Part shown: positions 33,726 through 42,733 of the stretch, piece after piece
Numbering within the stretch: the stretch's first letter is position 1
Layout: every line of letters begins with the position of its first letter
DNA from: 58-81 sp012729145
GTDB taxonomy: Bacteria; Synergistota; Synergistia; Synergistales; Thermovirgaceae
Assembly (NCBI GenBank): GCA_040770625.1
Contig: JAXGIW010000001.1
Location: forward strand, 186,001 to 250,000
Direction of reading: 5' to 3'
Length of the DNA: 64,000 nucleotides
Position numbers and translations under genes: made by a program
The notes under the pieces: generated by a model
What the model saw: the letters and a program-made list of their open reading frames with translations, nothing else
What the model was told of the DNA's origin: nothing
Database searches by the model: none

Positions 33726-34001
33726 TCTCCTGTAGACTCTGAAGAGGTAATGGGATATGCCGACCGCTTCGCCGACTACAAGGAAGAGCCTCCGGGCGTT
33801 CATCTCGGCGATCCTGGAAAGGACCTCGGACTCTTCAAGGCCCTCGGGCGGCATGTAATAGGTCGCAAAATAGGTAAAGAAAGCCAGGACCAGAAAGGTC
33901 ACTGCAAGAGCTCCCCCGACCCTAAGGCGGGTTTTCCCGTGAACCCGGGACAGCACGAAATGACCGACAATGTAGCCTATGACCCCCATCAGGAAACGCA
34001 C
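33714..34001 (-). CDS. Small two-helix membrane protein, unknown
   Basis: 95 residues: helices at ~5-20 (MGVIGYIVGHFVLS) and ~28-48 (VGGALAVTFLVLAFFTYFAT), then a soluble part with EESEVLSRIAEMNARRLFL and a weaker hydrophobic stretch. The start is GTG 34001 behind GGAGTGAT; ATG 33989 is the alternative. Convergent with, and overlapping by 12 bases, the upstream deacetylase gene. It resembles no family I can name. Confidence 0.65.
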   Translation of the reverse strand: MRFLMGVIGYIVGHFVLSRVHGKTRLRVGGALAVTFLVLAFFTYFATYYMPPEGLEESEVLSRIAEMNARRLFLVVGEAVGISHYLFRVYRRSLI

Positions 34002-34063
34002 ACCGGATCACTCCATTCCAATGGTCGACATCAGTGAAGCACTTTCCCTTCTCAGGTACGGTT

Positions 34064-34091
34064 TTGCCAACCGGCACAACCGTGTTATATA
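34064..34091 (+). promoter_or_regulatory. Sigma-70-type promoter for the patatin gene
   Basis: TTGCCA (34064-34069), 16-base spacer, TATATA (34086-34091), about 40 bases before the TTG start at 34131. Confidence 0.55.
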
Positions 34092-34130
34092 TAAACCTGA
34101 AAAGAGGAACATTGCAAAGGGGGTTCTGTT

Positions 34131-35027
34131 TTGCCCAGGATAGGATTGGCCCTGGGGGGCGGAGGGGCAAGGGGAGCGGCCCACTTCGGGGTTCTGAAGG
34201 TCCTCGAGGAGGAAAGGATCCCTATCGATATCATAGCGGGTACATCCATGGGTGCCATCGTGGGGGGAATGTACGCGCAGCACCCCGACGTCCCGGAAGT
34301 GATAGACAGGTACGAGAAGTTCATCAGGAACATGGACTACGAGTCCTTCGGCCTGAAATACATCGCTCCTGACCCTGGCCAGGAGCCGCATCTACTCCAG
34401 AAGTTCGCCAAGACCATAGCCCAGAGGATATACATGAGCTCCATGGGGTCCCGGTCGGGGATAATGAAACCCGAATTTCTTGACAACGCTCTCAAGGAGC
34501 TGCTTGACCGTGGGAACATCCAGGATACGAAGATCCCCTTTGGTGCAGTGGCGACTGACCTGAACTCTGGAAGAACCCTTCTGATCCGGGAGGGCAGCAT
34601 AAGGAGAGCGGTCCGAAGAAGCTCTTTGATACCCGGCTATCTCCCTCCGGAAGAGGACAACGGAAGACTGATAACCGACGGGGGGGTGAGCGAGCCCGTC
34701 CCCGTTGACTCTGCGAAAAAGATGGGCGCGGAGGTTGTAATTGCCGTATCGGTGGACCCCTCTGCCATGCCCCGGATCGAAGACCCCAACATGATAAACA
34801 TCATGCGCCGGTGCGACCTTATCAGGGGAGTCTACATATCGAGGATACAGACCGAAAAGGCCGACGTGTGTATCTGTCCTGACATGAGCGATACCCACTG
34901 GAGCGAATTCCTCTCCTCCAGGGAATTCATGAGGATAGGGGAAGAAGAAGCAAGGAAGAGGCTTCCTGAGATACGGAAAGCAACGCGCAGGAGACGGCAC
35001 TGGTTGTTCCGGATCTTCTCAAGATAA
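34131..35027 (+). CDS. Patatin-like phospholipase (RssA/NTE type)
   Basis: Ser-Asp dyad lipase fold: oxyanion loop LALGGGGARGAAHFG at the N-terminus, nucleophile in IAGTSMGAIVGGM, and LITDGGVSEPVPV with the catalytic Asp. 298 residues with no signal peptide, so it acts in the cytoplasm or at the inner leaflet on phospholipid or lysophospholipid. The start is TTG 34131 behind AAAGGGGG, with a promoter at 34064. The C-terminus is strongly basic (RKATRRRRHWLFR), which could bind membrane. Convergent with the HD-GYP sensor gene. Confidence 0.9.
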   Translation: MPRIGLALGGGGARGAAHFGVLKVLEEERIPIDIIAGTSMGAIVGGMYAQHPDVPEVIDRYEKFIRNMDYESFGLKYIAPDPGQEPHLLQKFAKTIAQRIYMSSMGSRSGIMKPEFLDNALKELLDRGNIQDTKIPFGAVATDLNSGRTLLIREGSIRRAVRRSSLIPGYLPPEEDNGRLITDGGVSEPVPVDSAKKMGAEVVIAVSVDPSAMPRIEDPNMINIMRRCDLIRGVYISRIQTEKADVCICPDMSDTHWSEFLSSREFMRIGEEEARKRLPEIRKATRRRRHWLFRIFSR

Positions 35028-35054
35028 ACCCTTGATATCCCCCTCGGGAGCGGG

Positions 35055-38000
35055 CTATTCTTCCAGCTGGTAACCCTTCTCCCGGAAGAGGTCCAGGCAA
35101 ACCCTCACCACTTCAGGGTCGTAAAGTATACCGCTCTTTGTCTCGATCTCCTCGAGAGCCTCCTTCAGCCCTATGGCAGGCCTGTAGGGGCGGTAGGAGG
35201 CCATGGCCTCAACCACATCTGCGACGGCAAGTATCCTTGCCTCCAGGCTTATCCCTTCTCCTTTGAGCCCCTGTGGGTAGCCCGAACCGTCCAGGCGCTC
35301 GTGATGCTGGTAGACGATCTCTGCCAGGTCCCACCCGCTCTCGACATCCAGGAGAATATCCCTCCCATGAGCAGGGTGCTCCCTGATGATGTCCATCTCC
35401 AGTTCGGAAAGTCGACCGGGTTTGCTCAGGATCTCGGCCGGCACTGATATCTTTCCAAGATCGTGGACGTACCCTGATATCCTGATCTGTTCCACCTTGT
35501 CGGTGTCCAGGCCCATCTCCCGGGCTATTGTGGCAGCCAGGTTCGAAACACGCCTCTGGTGTCCGGCTGTATAGGGATCTCTCCGTTCCACGGTCTGGGT
35601 CAGGACCAGGATCGTTCTCTCAAGAGCTCTACGCAGCTTCTCTTCGGCATCTTTTCTCTCGGTAATGTCGGTGAAAATTGTTGCGAACTGCCCCGGAACA
35701 TGGCTGAAGGCCTTGACCTCGAAGTACTTGCCGAAGAGGGTTGCGTAGTTCTCGAAGAAAACCGGCTCTCCCGTCAGCGCCACATGGCCGTACTTCTCTA
35801 TCCAGTAGCTCTCCGTATCAGGGAGGATATCAAGGACGGTCCTGCCTTTCACGTCATTGAGCCTGAGCCCCGTCATCCTTTCAAAGGCGGGGTTGACGCT
35901 GATGAAACGGTAGTCGACAGGTTTTCCATCAGTGTCACAGATGATCTCGTGAAGTGCGAAGGCGTCCAGCATCTCGTGGAAGAGGGTTGCATACTCGGCT
36001 TCCACCAGACGTCTCTCGGTAATGTCGCGGGTCACCCCCTGGAAGCCTATGGGGTTGCCTTTCTCATCCCTGATGAAGGAAAGGTTCATTGAGATCCACA
36101 CCAGGCTCCCGTCGGCCCTGTAGTGCTGCACCTCCACGATCCTGGACCGATCCTTCGGGGCATCGCCGGATCTCTCCCGTTCCAGTTCCTCCTCGAGAAC
36201 TGACATGAGTTTGGCCAGGTCCTCAGGCGGGAACTTGTCCCTCATACCCCTGACAAGGTGGTCCTCAGGTGTTTCTCCCAACAGCTTCCTGACCGATGGA
36301 CTGACGTAGGTGGTATTCATCCCGAGATCTGCCGTCCATACCACGTCGGACATGTTCTCTGTGATCTGGCGGTACTTCTCCTCGCTCCGGCGAAGGAATT
36401 CCTCGGCTCTTTTCCATTCAGTTATATCCTGGAAGGCGCCCTGCACCCTTATTATCTTTCCTGTCTCGTCTCTTACCGCTTCCCCTATCTCACGCACCCA
36501 TATGCTTCTGCCGGTACTGGTTACCTTCCTGAACTCCTCGTCGTAGGGAATTCCGTTCTTTACACACTCCGCGTAGACCCTGTCAATAAGAGCGCGGGAT
36601 CCCGGTGCGTAGAAACCCTTTGCCTCTTCTACGTCGGCTGAATAATCGGAGGGGAGGTCATGGATCCTTGCCGCCTCATCGGTCCAGACTGTGCGGTTGC
36701 CCGGCAAATCGACGCTCCAGCCCCCCAGGGAGGCCAGTTTGCCCGCGAACCGGATAAGGTCTTCCTTCTTTCTCAGTTCCTCCTCGGACCTCCTCTGGGC
36801 TGTAACATCCTCCACGGTACCCTCGTAGCAGAGGACCCTTCCGGAAAGGTCCCGGATCGCCCTGGCGCTCTCCCTGACGAAGATCACGGAACCGTCCCGT
36901 CTTGTCCAGGCTGACTCGAGGCCCCTGATCTCACCATCCCGGTCGATCATCTCCTGGAAACAGCTTCGAGGGTACCCCGGCTCGAAACCCACTTCGTCGA
37001 GGTTACGAGAGGAGAGTTCCTCGAAGGAGGAGTAGCCCAACATCGCCACCAGTTTGGGATTGGCCATCAAGATCTTGCCATCGGGCGATGTCCGGTAAAG
37101 ACCGATGGTGGCGTTCTCGAAGATGCTCCTGAAACGTTCCTCGCTCTCCCTCAGGGCCTCCCGGGCCTCTTTACGTTCAGAGATATCCCGCGCAAAGACA
37201 AGGGCTGATTCCTTCCCGTCGTAGATTATCGGTATGGAAGTAACCTCAACGGGTATCTCTCCTCCGTCGAGCCGCAGATGGATCTGTTCCATCGTGGGGA
37301 CGGACTTCCTTTCAACATTTATCGTGTGGAGTCTCTCCCGGACCACATCGTGCATGGATGGGTGGAACAGTTCGAGGATGCACCTTCCCAGTATCTCCTC
37401 CGGGGACTTGGCACCATACATCCTCAATGCGGTTTCGTTGAGATAGACGAACCTGCCGTCTATGTGGACATAGATGGCGTCAGGAGCGCCCTCAACCAGC
37501 GCCCTGAACTGCGCCTCGCTCCGCCTGAGAGCCTCTTCCGCCATTTTCTGTTCCGAAATGTCCTGAAAGCCCCCCTGCACTTTCACGATCTTGCCTTCTC
37601 CGTTGCGGACAGCCTCCCCGATGGTCCTTACCCATACCCGTCGGCCGGTTCCGGTGATGATCTGCATCTCCTCATCGTATGGCTCACCAGTCTCAACACA
37701 CCTGGCAAAGACCTCGGTTATCCTTTCACGGTACTCCGGAGCGTAAAACCCGATGCCATCATCAACGTTTGGGGTGTAGCCAGGGGGCATTTCATGGATC
37801 TCGGCCACCTCATCGGACCAGATGAGACGGTTCTCAGCAATGTCAAATTGCCATCCTCCAAGTGAGACGAGATGTCCGGCGATCTTCAAAAGCGCTTCGC
37901 TCGCTTCAAGATGTTCAAGAAGAACGCTGTTCTTCTCCAGGACACGCGCCAACTGAAGGTTCCTTACCCCCAGCTCGGAGATGTAGCCCGCTCCCTTGAC

Positions 38001-38519
38001 GAAAAAGGACATGGCCCATTCTGTCTTTGCGCGGGATATCCTAGGGACCTTTGCCAGGGCTTCAAGGTACTCTTTCTCATCGAAGCCGCATTTCCTGGCC
38101 TGTCTTTTGAATACATCGATATCCGGCTCCTCTTCTTCGAGTAGGAATTGGCCTATAAACATGTTTCCCAGTTTTTTGCCTTCAACGAAAACGGGGGTGG
38201 CCATGTCCCAGAGGTTGTTCTTGCATTTGTAGAGAATGGACTTGCCCGGCTCAATGCTCGAAGTAAGCACTGTATCGCTCTCTATGCAGTTCTTGCATGT
38301 TTCGGGGCAGGCACGGTGGAAATCGGTGCATATCTTCTGCCAGCCTGAACCGATGATAATGTTCCCTTTCATGTCTATGATCGCTGCGGCGATTCCAAGC
38401 ATCCGGGAGAGGTCATCGAAAATGCCCTGCAACTGGCTGTAATCCAGAATGTCGGTCAATTGCATCTCTTCGGGTTCTGTTTCGGGACTGTATCCAGGTT
38501 TAAGGCCCTGTCCGCTCAT
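35055..38519 (-). CDS. PocR-(PAS)6-HD-GYP sensor, probable cyclic-di-GMP phosphodiesterase
   Basis: 1154 residues, no membrane helix. Order by eye: PocR ligand-binding domain (~20-195, with CTDFHRACPETCKNC); six PAS/PAC units (~210-330, 335-455, 460-580, 585-705, 712-840, 843-955), each closing with a DITE/DISE-type PAC end; then HD-GYP (~965-1145) with YVHDLGKISVP, IIREHPAHGRDIL, YQHHERLDGSGYPQG and RPYRP. PAS1 and PAS4 are close copies (LGGW-x7-NR..WSDE/WTDE, GFYAP, VWVR/IWVR..GEAVR), showing internal duplication. PocR domains usually sense small metabolites, and PAS domains may hold haem or flavin. Output is expected to be cyclic-di-GMP breakdown. Confidence 0.9.
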   Translation of the reverse strand: MSGQGLKPGYSPETEPEEMQLTDILDYSQLQGIFDDLSRMLGIAAAIIDMKGNIIIGSGWQKICTDFHRACPETCKNCIESDTVLTSSIEPGKSILYKCKNNLWDMATPVFVEGKKLGNMFIGQFLLEEEEPDIDVFKRQARKCGFDEKEYLEALAKVPRISRAKTEWAMSFFVKGAGYISELGVRNLQLARVLEKNSVLLEHLEASEALLKIAGHLVSLGGWQFDIAENRLIWSDEVAEIHEMPPGYTPNVDDGIGFYAPEYRERITEVFARCVETGEPYDEEMQIITGTGRRVWVRTIGEAVRNGEGKIVKVQGGFQDISEQKMAEEALRRSEAQFRALVEGAPDAIYVHIDGRFVYLNETALRMYGAKSPEEILGRCILELFHPSMHDVVRERLHTINVERKSVPTMEQIHLRLDGGEIPVEVTSIPIIYDGKESALVFARDISERKEAREALRESEERFRSIFENATIGLYRTSPDGKILMANPKLVAMLGYSSFEELSSRNLDEVGFEPGYPRSCFQEMIDRDGEIRGLESAWTRRDGSVIFVRESARAIRDLSGRVLCYEGTVEDVTAQRRSEEELRKKEDLIRFAGKLASLGGWSVDLPGNRTVWTDEAARIHDLPSDYSADVEEAKGFYAPGSRALIDRVYAECVKNGIPYDEEFRKVTSTGRSIWVREIGEAVRDETGKIIRVQGAFQDITEWKRAEEFLRRSEEKYRQITENMSDVVWTADLGMNTTYVSPSVRKLLGETPEDHLVRGMRDKFPPEDLAKLMSVLEEELERERSGDAPKDRSRIVEVQHYRADGSLVWISMNLSFIRDEKGNPIGFQGVTRDITERRLVEAEYATLFHEMLDAFALHEIICDTDGKPVDYRFISVNPAFERMTGLRLNDVKGRTVLDILPDTESYWIEKYGHVALTGEPVFFENYATLFGKYFEVKAFSHVPGQFATIFTDITERKDAEEKLRRALERTILVLTQTVERRDPYTAGHQRRVSNLAATIAREMGLDTDKVEQIRISGYVHDLGKISVPAEILSKPGRLSELEMDIIREHPAHGRDILLDVESGWDLAEIVYQHHERLDGSGYPQGLKGEGISLEARILAVADVVEAMASYRPYRPAIGLKEALEEIETKSGILYDPEVVRVCLDLFREKGYQLEE

Positions 38520-38604
38520 GCCCTTTTCTCCTTGAAAGCACTTTCAAGTAACTCTTGTGCGATATACTACAACACCTGACCGAAAAAACAATCCTGCAAA
38601 ATAT

Positions 38605-39642
38605 TCAGGGTCCCAGGACCTCTTCCAGAACCCTGAGGAAATTCCCACCGAGGACAAGGCTGATATGGTTTTTCGAGTAGCCGCGGTGCAGAAGTTCCGC
38701 CGTCAGTTCTGGTATTCGCCCGTGCCCTGCTATTACATCCCTGGAGGGCAGAAGGTCGCTCTCCCCCGGAGGCGGCGGGAAGCCGTCGCAGAAGTCCAGA
38801 CCCAGGCCTACGTTCTCTATGCCCGCTATCTTTGCCACGTGGTCTACGTGGTCAGCCAGGTCCCTTGCAGTGAAGGGACCCGGACCGTTGCCAACGAAGA
38901 TGCTGCAGCCGTTCATCCCTATAACGCCCCCTTTTTTCGCAAGGATCCTGATCTGGTCGTCAGTCAGGTTGCGTGGCGAGGGGACCAGTTTTCTACAGTT
39001 GGAATGGGAGGCCATTACCGGTTTCTTCGACAGTTCCATTACGTCGTAAAAACCCTCGTCGTTGAGGTGGCTCACATCTATCCACATTCCCAGGCGCTCT
39101 GCCTCCCGCACCACCTTTACGCCCAGGTCCGTGAGACCTCCGGGCTTACCCGCTTCCACCGGGTTGAAGGGACAGCCGTCGGCCAGGTAGTTCCTCCGGC
39201 TCCACACCAGGCCAAGCCCTCTGACCCCCAGCCTGTGAAAGACAGAAAGGAGCCTTATGTCGTTGCCGATGGGCTCGGCTCCCTCAAAGGAGAGCATTAT
39301 CGCCAGGCGGCCTGAGGCAGCAGCATTCCTTATCTCTTCCACTGTGGTGCAGAACGCCAGGCGCTCAGGCCAGAGTTCGATCTCCCTCCTGAGGCATTCC
39401 ACCTGGTCAAGTCCCCTCCTAAGGGCCTGTTCAGGGAGAAACCTCTGGGAGACGAATATGGAAGAGACTACGCAGTCAACCCCGCCCTCAAGGAAGGGAC
39501 CGTCGAAAACGTTCCTGAAGACCTTTTCCTCTCCCCGTTCTGTGCGGTCCATCAGGTCCATGGCAAGGTCAAAGTGCGCGTCCAGGACAAGGGTCTCCCG
39601 ATGAATTCTTTCTGCTTCCCTGATCAGGTGCTGTTCATCCAT
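38605..39642 (-). CDS. Membrane dipeptidase-type M19 peptidase
   Basis: Zinc dipeptidase (renal dipeptidase family): VLDAHFDLAMDL (HxD), AIMLSFEGAEPIGN (bridging Glu), VMASHSNCRKL (His) and NVGLGLDFCDGFPP. Substrates include dipeptides with a D-residue at the C-terminus. Start chosen at ATG 39642 because GACAGGAGGGG lies just upstream; the open frame extends 54 codons further without conserved sequence. 345 residues, cytoplasmic. Divergent from the second CE4 deacetylase. It fits the peptide-using lifestyle suggested by the M20 genes. Confidence 0.9.
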   Translation of the reverse strand: MDEQHLIREAERIHRETLVLDAHFDLAMDLMDRTERGEEKVFRNVFDGPFLEGGVDCVVSSIFVSQRFLPEQALRRGLDQVECLRREIELWPERLAFCTTVEEIRNAAASGRLAIMLSFEGAEPIGNDIRLLSVFHRLGVRGLGLVWSRRNYLADGCPFNPVEAGKPGGLTDLGVKVVREAERLGMWIDVSHLNDEGFYDVMELSKKPVMASHSNCRKLVPSPRNLTDDQIRILAKKGGVIGMNGCSIFVGNGPGPFTARDLADHVDHVAKIAGIENVGLGLDFCDGFPPPPGESDLLPSRDVIAGHGRIPELTAELLHRGYSKNHISLVLGGNFLRVLEEVLGP

Positions 39643-39802
39643 ATAGATCCCCTCCTGTCCGATACCTTCGGAGCGTAGCACAGCGGCACTGGAATAGGAA
39701 GGATGTAAAATAAAGAGGATACGCCGGATGGCTTCACGGCAGTATCCCAATGAAAGATATCTATCGTCCCCTGTAACGTATTCGCTGGATCGGAGGAAGA
39801 AC

Positions 39803-40600
39803 ATGACCTGGAGAAAAGAGCTTTACGTAATATTGTTCTGCCTTTTATACCTGTCAACGGTCCCGACCCTGCCGGCGCTGGCCGTTCCGTTCTGGCAGGA
39901 AGCGGCTCGAAAACATTCTGACGTTGCACCTCGTGAGTGGGGGCAGGAGGTAACCGGCGTGATCACCCGCTTCGATCCCCAGGGCGGACAATTGCTTGCG
40001 CTTACCTTTGACGCTTGTGGGGGCAGCGTGAAGGGAAGCGGATACGACGAAGAACTGATCGGCTTCCTACGCAGGGAGAAGATCCCGGCTACCCTTTTCA
40101 TAAACGCCCGATGGATCGCTGCCAACCCGGACATTTTCAAAGAACTGGCTTCAGACCCGCTTTTCGAGATCGCGAACCACGGGTTCGAACACAAGCCCCT
40201 TTCGGTAAGCGGCAAGGAGGCCTACGGGATAAAAGGGACAGGCAATGCCATGGAAGCCGCATGGGAGATAGAGGGCGGCGCAGCGGCCATATATGAAGTT
40301 ATAGGGAAAAGACCCCTTTTCTTTCGGTCCGGGACCAACCACTACGACGAAGTCGCAGTCAGGATCGCCGGAGACCTCGGTCAACGGGTCACAGGTTGCA
40401 GCGTGAACGGAGATGCCGGGGCGACAAATTCAGCTCGGCAGGTTTTGGAAGAACTCCTTTCCGCCAGGACTGGTGATATCGTACTTATGCACATGAACAG
40501 GCCCGGGGGGCAGACTGCCGAAGGTGTGGCATCGGCGATCGAAGCCCTGAAAGAGAAAGGGTTCTCCTTTGTCCGTCTCTTTGAGGTCCTCGGTTACTAA
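39803..40600 (+). CDS. Secreted CE4-type polysaccharide deacetylase, variant motif
   Basis: Signal peptide (ELYVILFCLLYLSTVPTLPALA) and a NodB domain, but motif 1 is LALTFDACGGS instead of TFDDG: the first Asp is kept, the second (metal ligand) is replaced by Ala-Cys. FEIANHGFEHKPL keeps H-x3-H, LFFRSGTNHYD replaces RPPGG, and DIVLMHMNRPGG takes the place of LLHG. TFDACGG-type members are a recognised subgroup of unclear substrate. ATG 39803 follows GGAGGAAG. 265 residues, periplasmic or exported. Followed by the beta-propeller gene after 82 bases. Confidence 0.85.
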   Translation: MTWRKELYVILFCLLYLSTVPTLPALAVPFWQEAARKHSDVAPREWGQEVTGVITRFDPQGGQLLALTFDACGGSVKGSGYDEELIGFLRREKIPATLFINARWIAANPDIFKELASDPLFEIANHGFEHKPLSVSGKEAYGIKGTGNAMEAAWEIEGGAAAIYEVIGKRPLFFRSGTNHYDEVAVRIAGDLGQRVTGCSVNGDAGATNSARQVLEELLSARTGDIVLMHMNRPGGQTAEGVASAIEALKEKGFSFVRLFEVLGY

Positions 40601-40682
40601 AAAAATCCGTACCGCCAGATCTTTGGGATGTCAAAGCCTTTATGAGATAATCTATCTCACTTTTTCCCGGAGGGTTGCCAAT

Positions 40683-42023
40683 ATGACCAGAAGCCTCCTG
40701 GCTGCTGTAGCAGCGTTGATCTTGAGCATTTTGTCAGTCGCTCCGGCGGAACCATTCAAACCCCTGGAGGTGGCCTCCTTACCTGATAGCGTTGTCATAT
40801 CCATGTCCAGAGGTTTCTCACGCTTCCCAGCCATTAGCCCCTGCGGCACCTGGGTTGCCTGGTACTCCAACTCCGATACCCTGACACTCGAGGGCGATGA
40901 CAACGATGTGGACCTTTTCGCCAGAGACCTCATTACCGGGGAGATGATCTGTATATCCGTCTCTGAAGACCGAGGACCGGAGGGAGTGGGAGGAGACCTT
41001 TTTCAGCCAAGGGGCCTTTCCGTCAGCGCCGGGGGAGACTTCGTCGCCTTTGTGGCCTTTCGCGATGAGGGAAGATCGGACGTAATGCTGAGGGATGTCA
41101 GGGCAAGAAGGACCTTCCTGGTATCGGCGGGCCTCGACGGTGGGGCGGGTAACGGGTCCTCTCTGCACCCCTCCATAAGCAGGAACGGACGGTTCATCGC
41201 CTTCACCTCCTCCGCGTCAAACCTCGTGGAGGAGGACAATAACGGTTTTTCAGACATTTTCGTACACGACATGGAAACGGGAATAACAGAGAGGGTATCC
41301 AGAGGATACCCTGGTGATGAGGCCGACGGTCAATCCTTTCTTCCATCGATAAGTTGGGATGGAAGGATGGTGGCCTTCACTTCGTCGGCAACGAACCTGG
41401 TGCCAGGCGAAAAGAGGCAGGGACCGGCGGTCTATGTCTTCGACAAAGCAACGGAACGGACCACCCTGGTATCGGTATCCGGCGACGGCAGAACAGCCAG
41501 CGGCGACTCTTTTTCCCTTCCATGTTCCATCAGCGGGGACGGGCGCAACATCCTCTTCCTATTGGAAACTACCGATCTGTCCGCTGCAGACAGCAACAGC
41601 ACGGAGGACCTCTTCGTAAGGGACCTTCCATCAGGTGCTACGATCCGCGCATCTCTCGGGAACAACTTGACCGGATCGGGCCAAGGTGCCTTTTCGGGGG
41701 CACTGGATTTTGAAGGCAGGGTCGTGGTATTCGCCTCAAGTTCCGACCACCTGGTCAAGGGAGATGTAAATTCCGGATCCGACATTTTCCTGCGCGACCT
41801 CCAGACCCGGAGAGTGGAGCTCATATCCCGGGCAAGCGACGGGAGTCCTGTCTTCACCCAGTCATCGGACCCGGTGATCAGCGGGAACGGTGATATCGTG
41901 GCATTCTCCGCCCGCACCGTGGATCTCGTGACAGGAAGAGGCAGCGAGAACTGGCAGGTCTTCATTCGTGAGATCAGGACGGGAAAGACCTTCTGGGTCT
42001 CCGCACCGGGTACTGGACCATGA
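40683..42023 (+). CDS. Exported TolB-like beta-propeller protein (PD40 repeats)
   Basis: Signal peptide (MTRSLLAAVAALILSILSVAPA) then six or seven repeats of ~55 residues of the form P(S/A)IS-x-(N/D)GR-(F/M/D)-(I/V)-AF-(T/S)SSA(S/T)NLV ... (D/S)(I/V)F-(V/L)-(H/R)D, for example PSISRNGRFIAFTSSASNLV. This is the WD40-like PD40 propeller seen in TolB and in secreted proteins. No catalytic domain is attached, so it is probably a periplasmic binding or scaffold protein. ATG 40683 follows GGAGGG. 446 residues. It is followed after 22 bases by the LysE gene, so the two may be co-transcribed. Confidence 0.85.
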   Translation: MTRSLLAAVAALILSILSVAPAEPFKPLEVASLPDSVVISMSRGFSRFPAISPCGTWVAWYSNSDTLTLEGDDNDVDLFARDLITGEMICISVSEDRGPEGVGGDLFQPRGLSVSAGGDFVAFVAFRDEGRSDVMLRDVRARRTFLVSAGLDGGAGNGSSLHPSISRNGRFIAFTSSASNLVEEDNNGFSDIFVHDMETGITERVSRGYPGDEADGQSFLPSISWDGRMVAFTSSATNLVPGEKRQGPAVYVFDKATERTTLVSVSGDGRTASGDSFSLPCSISGDGRNILFLLETTDLSAADSNSTEDLFVRDLPSGATIRASLGNNLTGSGQGAFSGALDFEGRVVVFASSSDHLVKGDVNSGSDIFLRDLQTRRVELISRASDGSPVFTQSSDPVISGNGDIVAFSARTVDLVTGRGSENWQVFIREIRTGKTFWVSAPGTGP

Positions 42024-42045
42024 TTGCAGACAAGGGGTTCCGGTA

Positions 42046-42690
42046 ATGGACCCCGGGGTGTTTGACATCGGTCTTTTTCTAAAGGGAGCCCTCCTGGGCT
42101 TCTCCATCGCAGCACCGGTAGGCCCCATAGGAGTGCTCTGCATAAGAAGGACCCTTGCCAGGGGAATGGTATCGGGATTCGTCTCAGGCCTTGGGGCCGC
42201 GACGGCAGACGGGATCTACGGGGCCATTGCAGCCTTCGGTCTCGCTTCACTGACAGGGTTTTTGGTGTCCGTTAATCTCTTGATGAGGATCGCCGGGGGG
42301 ATATTCCTGCTCTGGCTGGGGTGGAAGACCATCTCAAGAAAGCCCCAGGACCAGCACCAGGAAGGAGATGCACCCTCCGGGGCCGCCTCCCTGGCGGGGA
42401 ATTTTGTCTCGACCTTCTTCCTGACCTTGACCAACCCCATGACGATCATTTCCTTCACCGCCATATTCATGGGCGTTGGCCTGGTCAACGACGGAACCAG
42501 AGCCCTGCAGCCGCTCTTCCTTGTGGCCGGGGTCTTCAGCGGCTCCGCGGCCTGGTGGCTGGGGCTGAGCGCTTTCTTCTCTCTCTTCCGCCGACACTTG
42601 ACACCAGTAGCCATGACCTGGATCAACAGGCTGTCCGGCGCCGTCCTGACCCTCTTCGGAGCCCTTGTACTGTTCGAAATCGTGGTTTGA
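42046..42690 (+). CDS. LysE/RhtB family amino-acid exporter
   Basis: 214 residues, about six helices. Family marks: GALLGFSIAAPVGPIGVLCI with the conserved AxPGP-like APVGP, SGLGAATADGIYGAIAAFG, GGIFLLWLGWKTI and TFFLTLTNPMTIISF (LNPK/TNP motif). Exports amino acids such as lysine, threonine or homoserine. ATG 42046 lies 22 bases after the propeller gene with only a weak box (GGGGTTCCGG). In an amino-acid fermenter it would avoid build-up of unused amino acids. Confidence 0.9.
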   Translation: MDPGVFDIGLFLKGALLGFSIAAPVGPIGVLCIRRTLARGMVSGFVSGLGAATADGIYGAIAAFGLASLTGFLVSVNLLMRIAGGIFLLWLGWKTISRKPQDQHQEGDAPSGAASLAGNFVSTFFLTLTNPMTIISFTAIFMGVGLVNDGTRALQPLFLVAGVFSGSAAWWLGLSAFFSLFRRHLTPVAMTWINRLSGAVLTLFGALVLFEIVV

Positions 42691-42733
42691 GGGTACGGCA
42701 TCAACGCCGCCTGCACCCCTTACTCGGGACCAG

